DNA of 64,000 nucleotides from Paenilisteria rustica (GTDB lineage: Bacteria; Bacillota; Bacilli; Lactobacillales; Listeriaceae): assembly GCF_013820765.1 (NCBI RefSeq), contig NZ_JABJVM010000012.1, positions 25,315 to 89,314 of the forward strand, given 5' to 3'. A model generated the notes under the pieces. The model ran no database searches. It saw only the letters and a list, made by a program, of their open reading frames with translations, and was not told the DNA's origin. Made by a program: the position numbers and the translations under genes. Numbering within the stretch: position 1 is the stretch's first letter; every line of letters begins with the position of its first letter. Positions 1 to 9,720 of the stretch are shown in pieces.

Positions 1-34
1 CGTTCTCGCCATCATGCGCGGTGAAGAATTTTAA
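1..34 (+). CDS. C-terminal end of an upstream gene (partial)
   Basis: An open frame entering from the left edge reads VLAIMRGEEF and stops at TAA (32-34). It lies on the same strand as holB, 80 bases ahead of it. Only ten codons are visible, so I cannot name it. The other frame at the edge stops at 24, so the choice of frame is not certain. Confidence 0.35.
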   Translation, partial: VLAIMRGEEF

Positions 35-77
35 CGTAATTTTTTTGGCAAAATTTGCGCCATAACCTTGTCCGTCA

Positions 78-86
78 TGTTATAAT
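78..86 (+). promoter_or_regulatory. Extended -10 promoter for holB
   Basis: TGTTATAAT is a perfect extended -10 element 29 bases ahead of the holB start. No good -35 hexamer lies 17 bases upstream, as is usual for extended -10 promoters. It would start the holB-ricT-yabA transcript near 92. Confidence 0.55.
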
Positions 87-114
87 GTAGAGAAATGATT
101 GGAGGGGTTTTTTC

Positions 115-1107
115 GTGGGACGACAAGCTGATCTGCTAGCGATGCAACCAATCGCGATGCAACTGTTCATCAAAAGTATTCTGACAGACCGATTGGCGCA
201 TGGTTATTTGCTAGAAGGCGCGCGTGGAACTGGTAAGAAACGCACCGCTAAATGGCTTTCCCAGACCCGTTTTTGCTTGGAAAAAAGTGACGACGAGTTG
301 GCTTGTGGGACGTGTAATAATTGCCTGCGAATTGAAAATGATAACCACCCCGACGTTCATTGGCTAGAACCAGATGGTAACAGTATCAAAATTGATCAAG
401 TACGGGAATTGAAGCAGGAACTGTCTAAGCGCGGTATGGAATCGGATCGCAAGGTTTTGATTATCGACAGCGCGGACAAAATGACAGTGCAATCTGCTAA
501 TTCTTTGCTTAAATTTATAGAAGAACCGGATGGCGGCATGTTGATTTTGTTCTTGACCGCGAGTCCACAACAAATCTTGCCAACCATCCAGTCGCGACTG
601 CAACCGGTGAGCTTTCGGGCTTTACCATTTGAAGCTTTTGTCAGCGATTTGATAGCGCAAGGCATTTTAGAACAGAAGGCCCGTGTGTTGGCGAGTGTCG
701 CTGGAAATGCGGAACAGGCCACTACTTGGAACGAGGACGAATGGTTTGCCGAAGCACGCAACGTGACGGTGAAGCTCTATGAGGGACTACATCATCAAGG
801 TGTGGATCCGATTTTGCTTATTCAAGAATCATGGATGCCCGTTTTCAAGGACAAAACACAGCTACATTTAGGCCTAGAGTTGTTGCTATTACTCTATCGC
901 GACCGATTGCATTTATCGCTAAACGACGATTATCGTCCAATTTGCATGGAGCAAGCATCGATGTTAAAGCAGGACATACTGCGAAAGTCACTCACAGATA
1001 CGACTGCTGAGATGGAAATCATTCTTGGAGCCAAGCGCAAACTAGACTCCAACATGAACACCCAGCTATTGATGGAGCAACTCGTACTCAAAATTCAAGG
1101 GAGGTAG
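115..1107 (+). CDS. holB: DNA polymerase III delta-prime subunit
   Basis: 330-residue clamp-loader subunit that helps load the sliding clamp during chromosome replication. The N-terminus has a P-loop-like GARGTGKKR stretch (about residues 35-43). A zinc-type cysteine cluster follows (CGTCNNC, about 64-70) and then an SRLQ motif (about 161-164) typical of the DnaX/HolB AAA+ family. The start is GTG at 115 with a strong GGAGGGG ribosome site 8 bases before it. The gene begins the conserved Firmicute order holB-ricT-yabA and ends 5 bases before ricT, so the genes are probably cotranscribed. Length fits the family. Confidence 0.93.
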   Translation: MGRQADLLAMQPIAMQLFIKSILTDRLAHGYLLEGARGTGKKRTAKWLSQTRFCLEKSDDELACGTCNNCLRIENDNHPDVHWLEPDGNSIKIDQVRELKQELSKRGMESDRKVLIIDSADKMTVQSANSLLKFIEEPDGGMLILFLTASPQQILPTIQSRLQPVSFRALPFEAFVSDLIAQGILEQKARVLASVAGNAEQATTWNEDEWFAEARNVTVKLYEGLHHQGVDPILLIQESWMPVFKDKTQLHLGLELLLLLYRDRLHLSLNDDYRPICMEQASMLKQDILRKSLTDTTAEMEIILGAKRKLDSNMNTQLLMEQLVLKIQGR

Positions 1108-1112
1108 TCCAA

Positions 1113-1943
1113 TTGCCAAAAGTTGTAGGCGTTCGTTTTAAGGAAGCCGGTAAAATATATTATTTTTCGCCTGAGAAACTCAAAATTGTCGAGGGTCAAG
1201 GCGTTATTGTCGAAAATGCACAAGGAATTGAGTTTGGAAAAGCGGTTATCGCACCACGCGAAGTCGATGAAGAGGATGTTGTTATGCCTCTAAAACGAGT
1301 ATTACGTGTTGCAACAGATGCAGATTATAAATGTGTCGAAGAAAATGCGGCCTCTTGTCAGCGCGCATTTTTACTCTGTGATGAGAAGATTTCTGAACAC
1401 AAAATCGAGATGAATTTAGTGGATGTCGATTATACATTTGATCGTAATAAAATCATCTTTTACTTCACCGCAGAAGGACGTGTGGATTTCCGTGAACTCG
1501 TAAAAGATTTGGCATCGATTTTCCGTACGCGGATTGAATTACGCCAAATCGGTGTACGTGATGAAGCGAAGTTGCTTGGCGGAATTGGCCCGTGTGGCCG
1601 GATGCTGTGCTGTTCGACTTTTCTTGGTGATTTTGAACCAGTTTCTATCAAAATGGCTAAAGACCAGAATTTATCACTAAATCCGACGAAGATTTCCGGA
1701 CTTTGTGGTCGTTTAATGTGTTGTTTGAAATATGAGAACGATGAATACGAAACAGCGAAGAAAGAAATGCCTGATGTCGGTCAACATGTTGTGACACCTG
1801 ATGGCAAGGCACGTGTAGTCGGCATTAATCTACTCGGCCGAATTATGCAAGTTAGATTACCAGATCAAGACGCGGTCATTGAATATGCATTAGAAGAATT
1901 ACGTCCCTTTAATGCCTTTTCAAAAGAACCCGCGAAGTCCTGA
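1113..1943 (+). CDS. ricT: RicT (YaaT), PSP1-domain Fe-S protein of the Y-complex
   Basis: 276-residue PSP1-domain protein. In Bacillus, RicT joins RicA and RicF in the Y-complex, which binds [4Fe-4S] clusters and steers RNase Y in mRNA maturation. The sequence shows the conserved cysteine clusters, Cys161, Cys166-167, Cys198 and Cys203-204 (GPCGRMLCC and GLCGRLMCC), which are the likely cluster ligands. The start is TTG at 1113 behind GGGAGGTAG. It sits between holB and yabA as in other Bacillales. Full length; nothing unusual. Confidence 0.93.
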   Translation: MPKVVGVRFKEAGKIYYFSPEKLKIVEGQGVIVENAQGIEFGKAVIAPREVDEEDVVMPLKRVLRVATDADYKCVEENAASCQRAFLLCDEKISEHKIEMNLVDVDYTFDRNKIIFYFTAEGRVDFRELVKDLASIFRTRIELRQIGVRDEAKLLGGIGPCGRMLCCSTFLGDFEPVSIKMAKDQNLSLNPTKISGLCGRLMCCLKYENDEYETAKKEMPDVGQHVVTPDGKARVVGINLLGRIMQVRLPDQDAVIEYALEELRPFNAFSKEPAKS

Positions 1944-1954
1944 GGTGAGCCCAT

Positions 1955-2344
1955 ATGGATAAAAAAGCCCTTTTTGACTCAGTCAGCAATATGGAAGAAC
2001 AAATCGGCGAGTTATATCAACAACTTGGCGACTTAAAACAAAATCTAGGCGATATGTTGGAAGAAAACAACCGTCTGAACTTAGAAAATGAACATTTACG
2101 TCGCCGTTTGGAAGAACTCGATGGCAAGCAACATGTGAGCAGGATACCAGCAGAAAAAGAGTTGGGGGCGATGGCTCCAGCTCGCAAAGAAGCGATGCGC
2201 CAGATGATTGAAGTTGGCGAAGGATATGATAATTTAGTCAAATTGTATAAAGAGGGTTTCCATATTTGCAACGTGCATTTTGGGAGCCCGCGCGGAAACG
2301 ACGAAGATTGTCTGTTCTGCATGTCGTTATTGAATAAGAAGTGA
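1955..2344 (+). CDS. yabA: YabA, replication initiation control protein
   Basis: 129 residues. The N-terminal half is a long coiled coil (about residues 5-60, leucine-zipper type) used for tetramerisation. The C-terminal part holds the zinc-binding pattern C-x2-H...C-x2-C (CNVH, then CLFC near the end). YabA binds DnaA and DnaN and limits reinitiation of replication. The start ATG follows GAGGTGAGCC. It directly follows ricT (11-base gap) and ends at a hairpin that could terminate part of the transcript. Confidence 0.93.
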   Translation: MDKKALFDSVSNMEEQIGELYQQLGDLKQNLGDMLEENNRLNLENEHLRRRLEELDGKQHVSRIPAEKELGAMAPARKEAMRQMIEVGEGYDNLVKLYKEGFHICNVHFGSPRGNDEDCLFCMSLLNKK

Positions 2345-2381
2345 AAAAAATGGCTTTCTCTTTTGTGGGAAGGCCATTTTT
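2345..2381 (+). terminator. Hairpin after yabA
   Basis: AAATGGC and GCCATTT form a stem with an imperfect lower part, followed by TTTTT. It probably works as a terminator or attenuator between yabA and the methyltransferase gene. It also argues against the first in-frame ATG (2385) as the start of the next gene, because that codon sits at the hairpin's foot without a ribosome site. Confidence 0.55.
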
Positions 2382-2405
2382 GAAATGATATGGGGGAACG
2401 AAAGA

Positions 2406-3146
2406 GTGTTAGTAGGAGACGAACGATTAGATCATTTATTAGCGGAGAACTTGCGAATTATTCAGAGTCCGTCTGTATTTTCTTTTTCGCTAGATGCAGT
2501 ATTACTTGCGCGATTTAGCTACATACCCTATCAAAAAGGTGGGCGCATTATCGATTTGTGTAGCGGCAATGGCATTATTCCTTTGTTGGTTAGCTCGCGA
2601 ACAAAAGTGCCAATTATTGGTGTGGAGATTCAGGAACGCTTGGCAGACATGGCGCGACGTAGCATTGAATATAATGGACTCGAGGGTCAGATTGAAATTT
2701 TGCAACAAGATTTGCGTGAGGTGGTGCCGATTCTTGGGAAAGGAAAAAATAGCTTTGTCATCTGCAACCCGCCGTATTTTGCGCTAGAATCAACCAGTAT
2801 CAAAAATGAAAATGAGCATTTGCGAATCGCACGTCATGAAGTGCATTGTACGTTGCGCGATACGATTCAGGTCTCGGCAGATTTGCTGAAACAAGGCGGT
2901 AAAGCGAGCTTTGTTCATCGTCCGGAGCGGCTGCTTGAAATCATTGATATTATGCGGGAATATGGATTGGAGCCGAAGCGAGTCCAGTTTGTGCATCCGC
3001 GTGTGGAACGAGAGGCGAACACGATTTTGGTGGAAGGCATAAAAGGCGCTAAACCAGGCGTGAGGTACCTGCCGCCAATCATCGTGCAGAATGCGGACGG
3101 CGAATATACGACGCAAGTGAGGGAGCTGCTTTATGGTGAAGAGTGA
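2406..3146 (+). CDS. tRNA1(Val) A37 N6-methyltransferase-like protein (YabB)
   Basis: SAM-dependent methyltransferase of the TrmN6/YabB group that methylates adenine in tRNA. The SAM-binding segment [14 protein letters not shown] lies near the N-terminus and the N6-adenine motif NPPYF lies mid-protein (ICNPPYFAL). I place the start at GTG 2406, with GGGGGA 8 bases upstream. This gives a protein beginning [12 protein letters not shown] that agrees with the family's usual DERLDYLL opening. An ATG at 2385 is in frame but lacks a ribosome site. The gene overlaps yazA by 14 bases, indicating translational coupling. Confidence 0.88.
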   Translation: MLVGDERLDHLLAENLRIIQSPSVFSFSLDAVLLARFSYIPYQKGGRIIDLCSGNGIIPLLVSSRTKVPIIGVEIQERLADMARRSIEYNGLEGQIEILQQDLREVVPILGKGKNSFVICNPPYFALESTSIKNENEHLRIARHEVHCTLRDTIQVSADLLKQGGKASFVHRPERLLEIIDIMREYGLEPKRVQFVHPRVEREANTILVEGIKGAKPGVRYLPPIIVQNADGEYTTQVRELLYGEE

Positions 3147-3408
3147 CACGCATTATTTCTACGTATTGGAATGCAAAGACGGCTCTTATTATGGCGGTTA
3201 CACGACTGATGTAGAACGCCGCGAAGCTGAACATAACGCCGGGATTCGCTGCAAATACACGCGAAATCGGCGCCCAGTGAGGGTCATCCATTCCGAATGT
3301 TTCGAAACACGATCCGAGGCTACAAAAGCCGAATCTGCTTTTAAAAAATTAGTACGCAAAGATAAAGATCAATATTTGCAAGAAAAGAGGAAGGGTGACA
3401 CGATATGA
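3133..3408 (+). CDS. yazA: GIY-YIG nuclease-domain protein (YazA/UPF0213)
   Basis: 91-residue stand-alone GIY-YIG domain. The hallmark halves are [16 protein letters not shown], equivalent to GIY...YIG, followed by an Arg-rich segment ([12 protein letters not shown]) and the late conserved Glu. It may be a small structure-specific nuclease, but the cellular role of the YazA group is not settled. It overlaps the genes on both sides (14 bases with yabB, ATGA with rsmI), a tight operon arrangement conserved in Bacillales. Confidence 0.9.
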   Translation: MVKSDTHYFYVLECKDGSYYGGYTTDVERREAEHNAGIRCKYTRNRRPVRVIHSECFETRSEATKAESAFKKLVRKDKDQYLQEKRKGDTI

Positions 3409-4286
3409 AGAGTCAGAAAAGTTTTGTTGAAACAGACGACACGAAAGGCACGTTATACCTAGTTCCGACACCAATCGGCAACTTAGAAGACATGACAATG
3501 CGCGCGATTCGAATTTTGCAAGAAGTGGATTTAATTGCGGCGGAAGACACGCGAAACACAATCAAGCTACTCAACCATTTCGACATACATACAAAAATGG
3601 TAAGCTACCACGAGCACAACAAAACGACACGCCAAGATGAGCTTATCGAAAAACTGGAGGTAGGAACAACAATTGCCGTCGTGAGTGATGCGGGCATGCC
3701 GTCGATATCCGACCCAGGCTATGAACTCGTAGGCGCCGCGATTGAAGCTGGAATCACCGTTGTACCACTACCAGGAGCGAACGCAGCGCTTACCGCCCTT
3801 ATCGCATCAGGCTTAGCACCACAACCGTTCTTCTTTTATGGTTTCCTACCACGAAGCAACAAAGATCGTGAAGAAGCGTTGAACCAGCTGAATCGGCGCG
3901 AGGAAACGTGGATTGTCTACGAATCACCACACCGCTTGAAAGAAGTCTTAAAAGCGATGAGCAAAATACTTGGAAGTACCCGCAAAATCGTATTATGCCG
4001 CGAGTTGACGAAGAAATATGAAGAATTTTTGCGTGGAACGGTGGAAGAAGCGCTAGAATGGGCGAAAGAAACCGAAATCCGTGGTGAATTTTGCGTCATC
4101 GTAGAAGGAAATGAAGATGCACCAAGTGAAGACGAAGAAGTTTGGTGGGAGACAATGCCAATCAAAGAGCACGTCGAAAAAGTGATGGAAGAAGAATCCG
4201 TTTCCTCCAAAGAAGCCATTAAGCAGGTCATGAAAACCCGCCAGCTTCCAAAACGCGAAGTTTATCAAGCCTATCATGAATTATAG
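3405..4286 (+). CDS. rsmI: 16S rRNA (cytidine1402-2'-O)-methyltransferase RsmI
   Basis: 293-residue tetrapyrrole-methylase-fold enzyme that 2'-O-methylates C1402 in the decoding centre of 16S rRNA. Visible family motifs are LVPTPIGNLEDMT at the N-terminus, AAEDTRNT, and SDAGMPSISDPG followed by PLPGANA in the SAM site. The start overlaps the yazA stop as ATGA, with GAGGAAGGG upstream. It is the last gene of the operon and is followed by a good terminator. Confidence 0.94.
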   Translation: MKSQKSFVETDDTKGTLYLVPTPIGNLEDMTMRAIRILQEVDLIAAEDTRNTIKLLNHFDIHTKMVSYHEHNKTTRQDELIEKLEVGTTIAVVSDAGMPSISDPGYELVGAAIEAGITVVPLPGANAALTALIASGLAPQPFFFYGFLPRSNKDREEALNQLNRREETWIVYESPHRLKEVLKAMSKILGSTRKIVLCRELTKKYEEFLRGTVEEALEWAKETEIRGEFCVIVEGNEDAPSEDEEVWWETMPIKEHVEKVMEEESVSSKEAIKQVMKTRQLPKREVYQAYHEL

Positions 4287-4292
4287 TGAATC

Positions 4293-4320
4293 AGACTCGT
4301 CATCGCGCGGGTCTTTTTTT
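4293..4320 (+). terminator. Terminator after rsmI
   Basis: AGACTCG pairs with CGGGTCT (one G-U pair) around a short loop and is followed by a run of seven or more T. It closes the holB-rsmI gene group. Confidence 0.8.
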
Positions 4321-4348
4321 GTGAAAAAATGTCTATCCTTGTTATAAT
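4319..4348 (+). promoter_or_regulatory. Promoter for the HhH gene
   Basis: TTGTGA, 18-base spacer, TATAAT (4343-4348), preceded by TG in the extended -10 position. It gives a short leader before the ATG at 4378 and its AAGGAGGG ribosome site. Confidence 0.65.
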
Positions 4349-4377
4349 GATGGTAATAGAAAAAGGAGGGATTCCAA

Positions 4378-4971
4378 ATGACGAAACTACCAAGTATCGG
4401 CAAACCAGCAACGAACGCGTTACAACTTCTGGACATAACGACACTCGAACAAGTAGCAGAATACGACGAAAAAACGCTGTTAAAAATACACGGCGTTGGC
4501 CCAAAAGCAATTGGAATTTTAAAAGAAGCATTGGCAGAGAGCAGTTTAGCATTTAAACAAACGACAAAAGGAACCGCCTCATCCGGAGTAGATTTCGCTG
4601 TACTCTGTGATTTTGACTGCGACAATGCACCGAAAAAACGCATTATCCGTGACTATCTTGTAGCATCGGCATCAGGCGACAGAGCTCTACTTGAAAGCGT
4701 ATTAGAAGAGTCGTTCGTGTGGACGGTACCAGGCGAATTCCAAATCAAAGGCCGAGACGAGTTCATCGCGGAACTAATCGCCAACCTCCAAGCAGTCAAC
4801 ATACTAGAAGTCCAATCGCTCATAAGCCATGGCAAAGAAGGCTCCGCCCATGGAACCGTCACAAACAAAAAAGGCAAACACGTCTACTTCTCCGACATCT
4901 TCACCTTCCAAAGCAACAAACCGGACGCCAAAATCTCAAAACTAACCTCGTTCGTGGTGATAGAAGAGTAA
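4378..4971 (+). CDS. Helix-hairpin-helix plus NTF2-like (SnoaL) fold protein, function unknown
   Basis: 197 residues in two parts. Residues 1-60 resemble a helix-hairpin-helix unit (LPSIGKPATNALQ, then IHGVGPKAIGILKEAL), with the small-Gly turns used for non-specific DNA contacts. The remainder (about 85-195) looks like an NTF2/SnoaL-type cone domain (RDYLVASASGDRALLESVLEESFVWTVPGEF...), often a small-ligand pocket. A linker of about 20 residues separates them. The gene has its own promoter and the ribosome site AAAAGGAGGG. It is convergent with abrB. I do not recognise a characterised homologue; a DNA-binding sensor is only a guess. Confidence 0.72.
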   Translation: MTKLPSIGKPATNALQLLDITTLEQVAEYDEKTLLKIHGVGPKAIGILKEALAESSLAFKQTTKGTASSGVDFAVLCDFDCDNAPKKRIIRDYLVASASGDRALLESVLEESFVWTVPGEFQIKGRDEFIAELIANLQAVNILEVQSLISHGKEGSAHGTVTNKKGKHVYFSDIFTFQSNKPDAKISKLTSFVVIEE

Positions 4972-5058
4972 ACTATGATTTATTAAGTCTTTATTCTTTT
5001 TGTGTAGGATCTATATTTTGCTTTAAACAAATCGAGCGAAAGGGTTTGTATTGCAACA

Positions 5059-5170
5059 GTTTGGTGGAGAATCGAAGTCTACCGAACAATAATGGATTAC
5101 ATGCTCGCTTTGCTCTCATGCATATTGAGGCTCTAATTCAGCAAACTATGCTTCATAAGAGCCTCAACAA
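5059..5170 (+). repeat. Structured repeat element, copy 1 (GGATTACATG family)
   Basis: Core GGATTACATGCTCG followed by CTTTGC and TCTCATGCATATTG (5094-5126), flanked by two hairpins. Upstream, GTTTGGT (5059-5065) pairs with ACCGAAC (5081-5087). Downstream, TTGAGGCTCT (5125-5134) pairs with AGAGCCTCAA (5158-5167) around a loop containing TTCAGCA and GCTTCATA. A near-identical copy of the core and downstream hairpin occurs in reverse orientation at 63483-63546, and the core also builds the tandem array at 50.65-51.1 kb. Confidence 0.8.
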
Positions 5171-5221
5171 TTCGAACGCTTACCGCCGATTTACCCATAA
5201 GTAGGGGCAAAACTCCAAAAA

Positions 5222-5295
5222 GGATTAACAACTCACTACGTTCGCTCTTATATTTGGGTTCTAACTCAGCAAGGTACGCTTTGTAATAACCCAAA
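5222..5295 (+). repeat. Diverged second copy of the structured repeat
   Basis: A degenerate neighbour of copy 1. GGATTA begins the unit, and a hairpin TTTGGGTT (5253-5260)/AACCCAAA (5288-5295) encloses a loop with CTAACTCAGCA and TACGCTTT, similar to the loop of copy 1. The stem sequence differs from copy 1 but still pairs, so structure rather than sequence is kept. It lies in the convergent gap between the HhH gene and abrB, where I see no gene. Confidence 0.6.
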
Positions 5296-5348
5296 CAAAA
5301 AAGCATCCTATTTGAGGCTAGCACGCTTTCAAATAGGATACTTTCTTT
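5295..5348 (-). terminator. Terminator of abrB (possibly bidirectional)
   Basis: ATCCTATTTGA (5305-5315) pairs perfectly with TCAAATAGGAT (5329-5339). On the minus strand a T-run follows (CTTTTTTG), serving abrB; on the plus strand the T-tract is weaker. The loop contains AGCACGCTT, echoing the loops of the adjoining repeats. Confidence 0.8.
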
Positions 5349-5357
5349 AATTGTAGT

Positions 5358-5642
5358 TTAGATATCATCGCCGAATTGACGACGGATGTCAGCTACTAAT
5401 TTCTCAGCTCCATCACGGCTAAGTGTTAATTTACCGTCAACAACTTGTTTGTTTTGATCGGAAAATTCACCAGTAATGTCACAAAGGTTGCTAGCTGTAT
5501 ATTTCTTTAGGATAATTTCATCTTCATTGATGTAAATTTCTAAAGCATCTTTAACTGCAACGCCTAGGTTACGACGAATTTCAACTGGGATTACGATACG
5601 TCCTAGTTCGTCAATTTTTCTTACCATACCTGTAGATTTCAT
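5358..5642 (-). CDS. abrB: AbrB/Abh-type transition-state regulator
   Basis: 94-residue swapped-hairpin DNA-binding regulator. The N-terminal AbrB domain is nearly canonical (GMVRKIDELGRIVIPVEIRR, residues 5-24). It contains the Arg residues that contact DNA and the Cys in SNLCDITGE mid-protein. Members repress many stationary-phase genes in Bacillus, where AbrB also represses spoVG; here the spoVG pair lies 16 kb downstream. The start ATG has the ribosome site GGAGG 8 bases upstream on the minus strand. Confidence 0.92.
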   Translation of the reverse strand: MKSTGMVRKIDELGRIVIPVEIRRNLGVAVKDALEIYINEDEIILKKYTASNLCDITGEFSDQNKQVVDGKLTLSRDGAEKLVADIRRQFGDDI

Positions 5643-5862
5643 ATTCTTACCTCCTAACTCTTTGGTCTATTATCTATAATACCAAGAATTTCCTAGAAAA
5701 GCTAGACGAAATTATCATTTAATGCAAAAAAAATGATTATTGTTTCTAAAAAAGGGTATAAAGCTAGTTGGGGCGCTATTTGTACTGAAAATGTTCTACA
5801 ATTGCAAATTTTGTTTCTTTAGCTCGATTAGACAATTTTACAGATTTGAGAGGAGTTTTTTT

Positions 5863-6711
5863 ATGGAAATTTTAATTGCACTTATTCCAGCGGTCATGTG
5901 GGGGATTATGCCGCTTGTTGTTTCTAAAATTGGTGGGAAACCATATCAGCAGACACTTGGAGTAACATTTGGAGCGCTGATTTTTGCGATTGGCATGTAT
6001 TTCTATTCCACGCCGCAGTTTACGGTGACGATTCTATTAGTTAGCTTTGTATCAGGGATATTCTGGACTGTTGGGCAGCTGAACCAGTTTCGCGCCTTTA
6101 CGCATATCGGTGTTTCCAAGGCAATGCCACTTTCGACTGGGATGCAATTAGTCGGAACCTCGCTATTCGGTGTTTTCGTTTTTCATGAATGGGGCACGAC
6201 TGCTAAATTAGTACTCGGTTTTTCAGCATTATTTTTCATCATCGTTGGGATTACACTAACATCATACCAACAACATAAATCAAAAAATGGCAATATGAAG
6301 CAAGGAATGGTCGCACTAATTATTTCTTCGCTGGGCTATGTTGCGTATGTTGTTATTCTAAAAGCGTTTGATATCAGTGGTTGGGAAGCGATTCTGCCAC
6401 AAGCTGTCGGGATGGTTATTGCGGCCGTTGCATTCTCATTTAAAGATCGTAAAACCTTCTTTTTACGAGAAACGTGGCTTAGCATTATTCCAGGTGTTAT
6501 TTGGAGTGTTGGGAACTTGGCGCTACTCATTTCGAATACGGTTATTGGTGTAGCAATCAGCTTCTCGCTTTCGCAAATGGGTGTTGTCATTTCGACGCTA
6601 GGTGGGATTCTACTACTTGGTGAGAAAAAGACAAGACGCGAACTTATCCTTGTTATCATCGGAATTATTTTAGTTGGCGCTGGTGGATTCATGATTGGAC
6701 TAACTAAATAA
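5863..6711 (+). CDS. glcU: GlcU/RbsU-family sugar permease
   Basis: 282-residue integral membrane protein with about ten hydrophobic helices, of the GRP (glucose/ribose porter) DMT-related family. The opening [30 protein letters not shown] is typical of GlcU. It probably imports glucose by proton symport, independent of the PTS. I chose the ATG at 5863 because GAGAGGAG lies upstream; the frame extends further 5' but without a ribosome site. The neighbours abrB and metG match the Listeria order. A terminator follows. Confidence 0.88.
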   Translation: MEILIALIPAVMWGIMPLVVSKIGGKPYQQTLGVTFGALIFAIGMYFYSTPQFTVTILLVSFVSGIFWTVGQLNQFRAFTHIGVSKAMPLSTGMQLVGTSLFGVFVFHEWGTTAKLVLGFSALFFIIVGITLTSYQQHKSKNGNMKQGMVALIISSLGYVAYVVILKAFDISGWEAILPQAVGMVIAAVAFSFKDRKTFFLRETWLSIIPGVIWSVGNLALLISNTVIGVAISFSLSQMGVVISTLGGILLLGEKKTRRELILVIIGIILVGAGGFMIGLTK

Positions 6712-6719
6712 ACAAATTC

Positions 6720-6755
6720 GGCAGTGTGGGACTTTATTCCGCGCTGCCTTTTTCA
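6720..6755 (+). terminator. Terminator after glcU
   Basis: GGCAGTGTGG pairs with CCGCGCTGCC (6739-6748, two G-U pairs), followed by TTTTT. It insulates glcU from metG. Confidence 0.8.
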
Positions 6756-6793
6756 AATTTTCAGGCTTGCGGTATTTTGTTTTGCGTAGAAAA

Positions 6794-6802
6794 TGATATA
6801 AT
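6794..6802 (+). promoter_or_regulatory. Extended -10 promoter for metG
   Basis: TGATATAAT (6794-6802) is an extended -10 match about 65 bases ahead of the metG start. The gap between the glcU terminator and metG is too short for a T-box leader, and none of its conserved elements is visible. Confidence 0.5.
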
Positions 6803-6838
6803 AGAAGGTAATTGTGAATTTAACACCGGAAAAACTGA

Positions 6839-8863
<2,025 letters not shown>

Positions 8864-8866
8864 TTG

Positions 8867-8905
8867 AAGTGAGGTGGGTTTCTAAGGAACCTGCCTCACT
8901 TTAAT
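8867..8905 (+). terminator. Terminator after metG
   Basis: AAGTGAGG...GGTT pairs with AACC...CCTCACTT around TCTAAGG, followed by an AT-rich tract with scattered T. It marks the left edge of the accessory pair. Confidence 0.7.
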
Positions 8906-8992
8906 TATTTCGCTCTTTTTACGCTTTTTCTTTATTTTAAATGACGATATGTGTTAAGATTGGTTTAAAAATAAAGATAGGGAGTGCTATAT

Positions 8993-9709
8993 ATGGATCA
9001 ATATGTTTTCTCTAAAGATGTGAATCAAGCAATTGTTGATGGTGTTTTGCAAGGCTATAAAAGCTACTTAGATGAACGACGCGCCAAAAAGACCGAGCTA
9101 AATGTGAGTGGTGCATACGCTTGGGTAAAAGGGAATCATATTGATCATTACGTGGCTGAGAATGTTGCAGATGCAGGTTTTGAATGGAAGCTAGATAAAG
9201 CTGGATATGCGTGGGAATTTCTGAAGTTCGATGGTCAACTGAAGGAAGAACGTTTTGTGTTGATTATAAAAAGTGTGAAAAGCCTTGCCAAGAGTTTACC
9301 TATCAAAAAGAAGAGCAAAGAAAACTATTTATCCGAGTTAGCGGCGATTAACGGAACCTTTAAAATGAAGGATTCGGTTGAGCAGACAGAGCAATTATCC
9401 TTGTTCTTTGCAGCAAAGGCTGATATGGAGACGGTTCAAACCTTGGTATCTGACTATAGACTTTTCTATGCTGTTATTTATGAAGTAGACGAGGCTAAAA
9501 TGATCTCAAGAATTGCGCTGACACTTCCCCTTCAAAAAGGCCAGATTATAGAAGTAGAAGATTTGACTCCTTATATCGCGAGTAGTCCTATTGAAATTAG
9601 TGCGGAGGATCTCAAAGTTGTACGAGGAGAAACAGAAGCAGAAGAAGAAATTGCAAGTGAATTTGATGGATATGAGTATATTATTCCAGCCAAAGAAATA
9701 AAAAATTAA
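8993..9709 (+). CDS. Unknown protein paired with an HTH-ImmA/IrrE gene
   Basis: 238 residues, soluble, no signal peptide or membrane segment. The N-terminus (MDQYVFSKDVNQAIVDGVLQGYKSYL) is helical, and a charged Glu-rich stretch (about 200-225) lies near the C-terminus. I do not recognise a catalytic motif. It resembles small proteins encoded just before ImmA/IrrE genes (possibly the DUF5986 type; uncertain). ATG 8993 is chosen over GTG 8984 because GGGAG is correctly spaced only for the ATG. The stop is 11 bases before the next gene, so the two form an operon resembling a toxin-antitoxin or regulator-protease pair. In Listeria monocytogenes the metG-tatD interval carries sugar genes instead. 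Confidence 0.6.
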   Translation: MDQYVFSKDVNQAIVDGVLQGYKSYLDERRAKKTELNVSGAYAWVKGNHIDHYVAENVADAGFEWKLDKAGYAWEFLKFDGQLKEERFVLIIKSVKSLAKSLPIKKKSKENYLSELAAINGTFKMKDSVEQTEQLSLFFAAKADMETVQTLVSDYRLFYAVIYEVDEAKMISRIALTLPLQKGQIIEVEDLTPYIASSPIEISAEDLKVVRGETEAEEEIASEFDGYEYIIPAKEIKN

Positions 9710-9720
9710 GAGGTGGCACC

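Noticed and set aside
4719..5204. 161-codon frame overlapping the HhH gene and the repeat
   Set aside because: A shadow of the HhH gene in another frame running into repeat sequence; no ribosome site.
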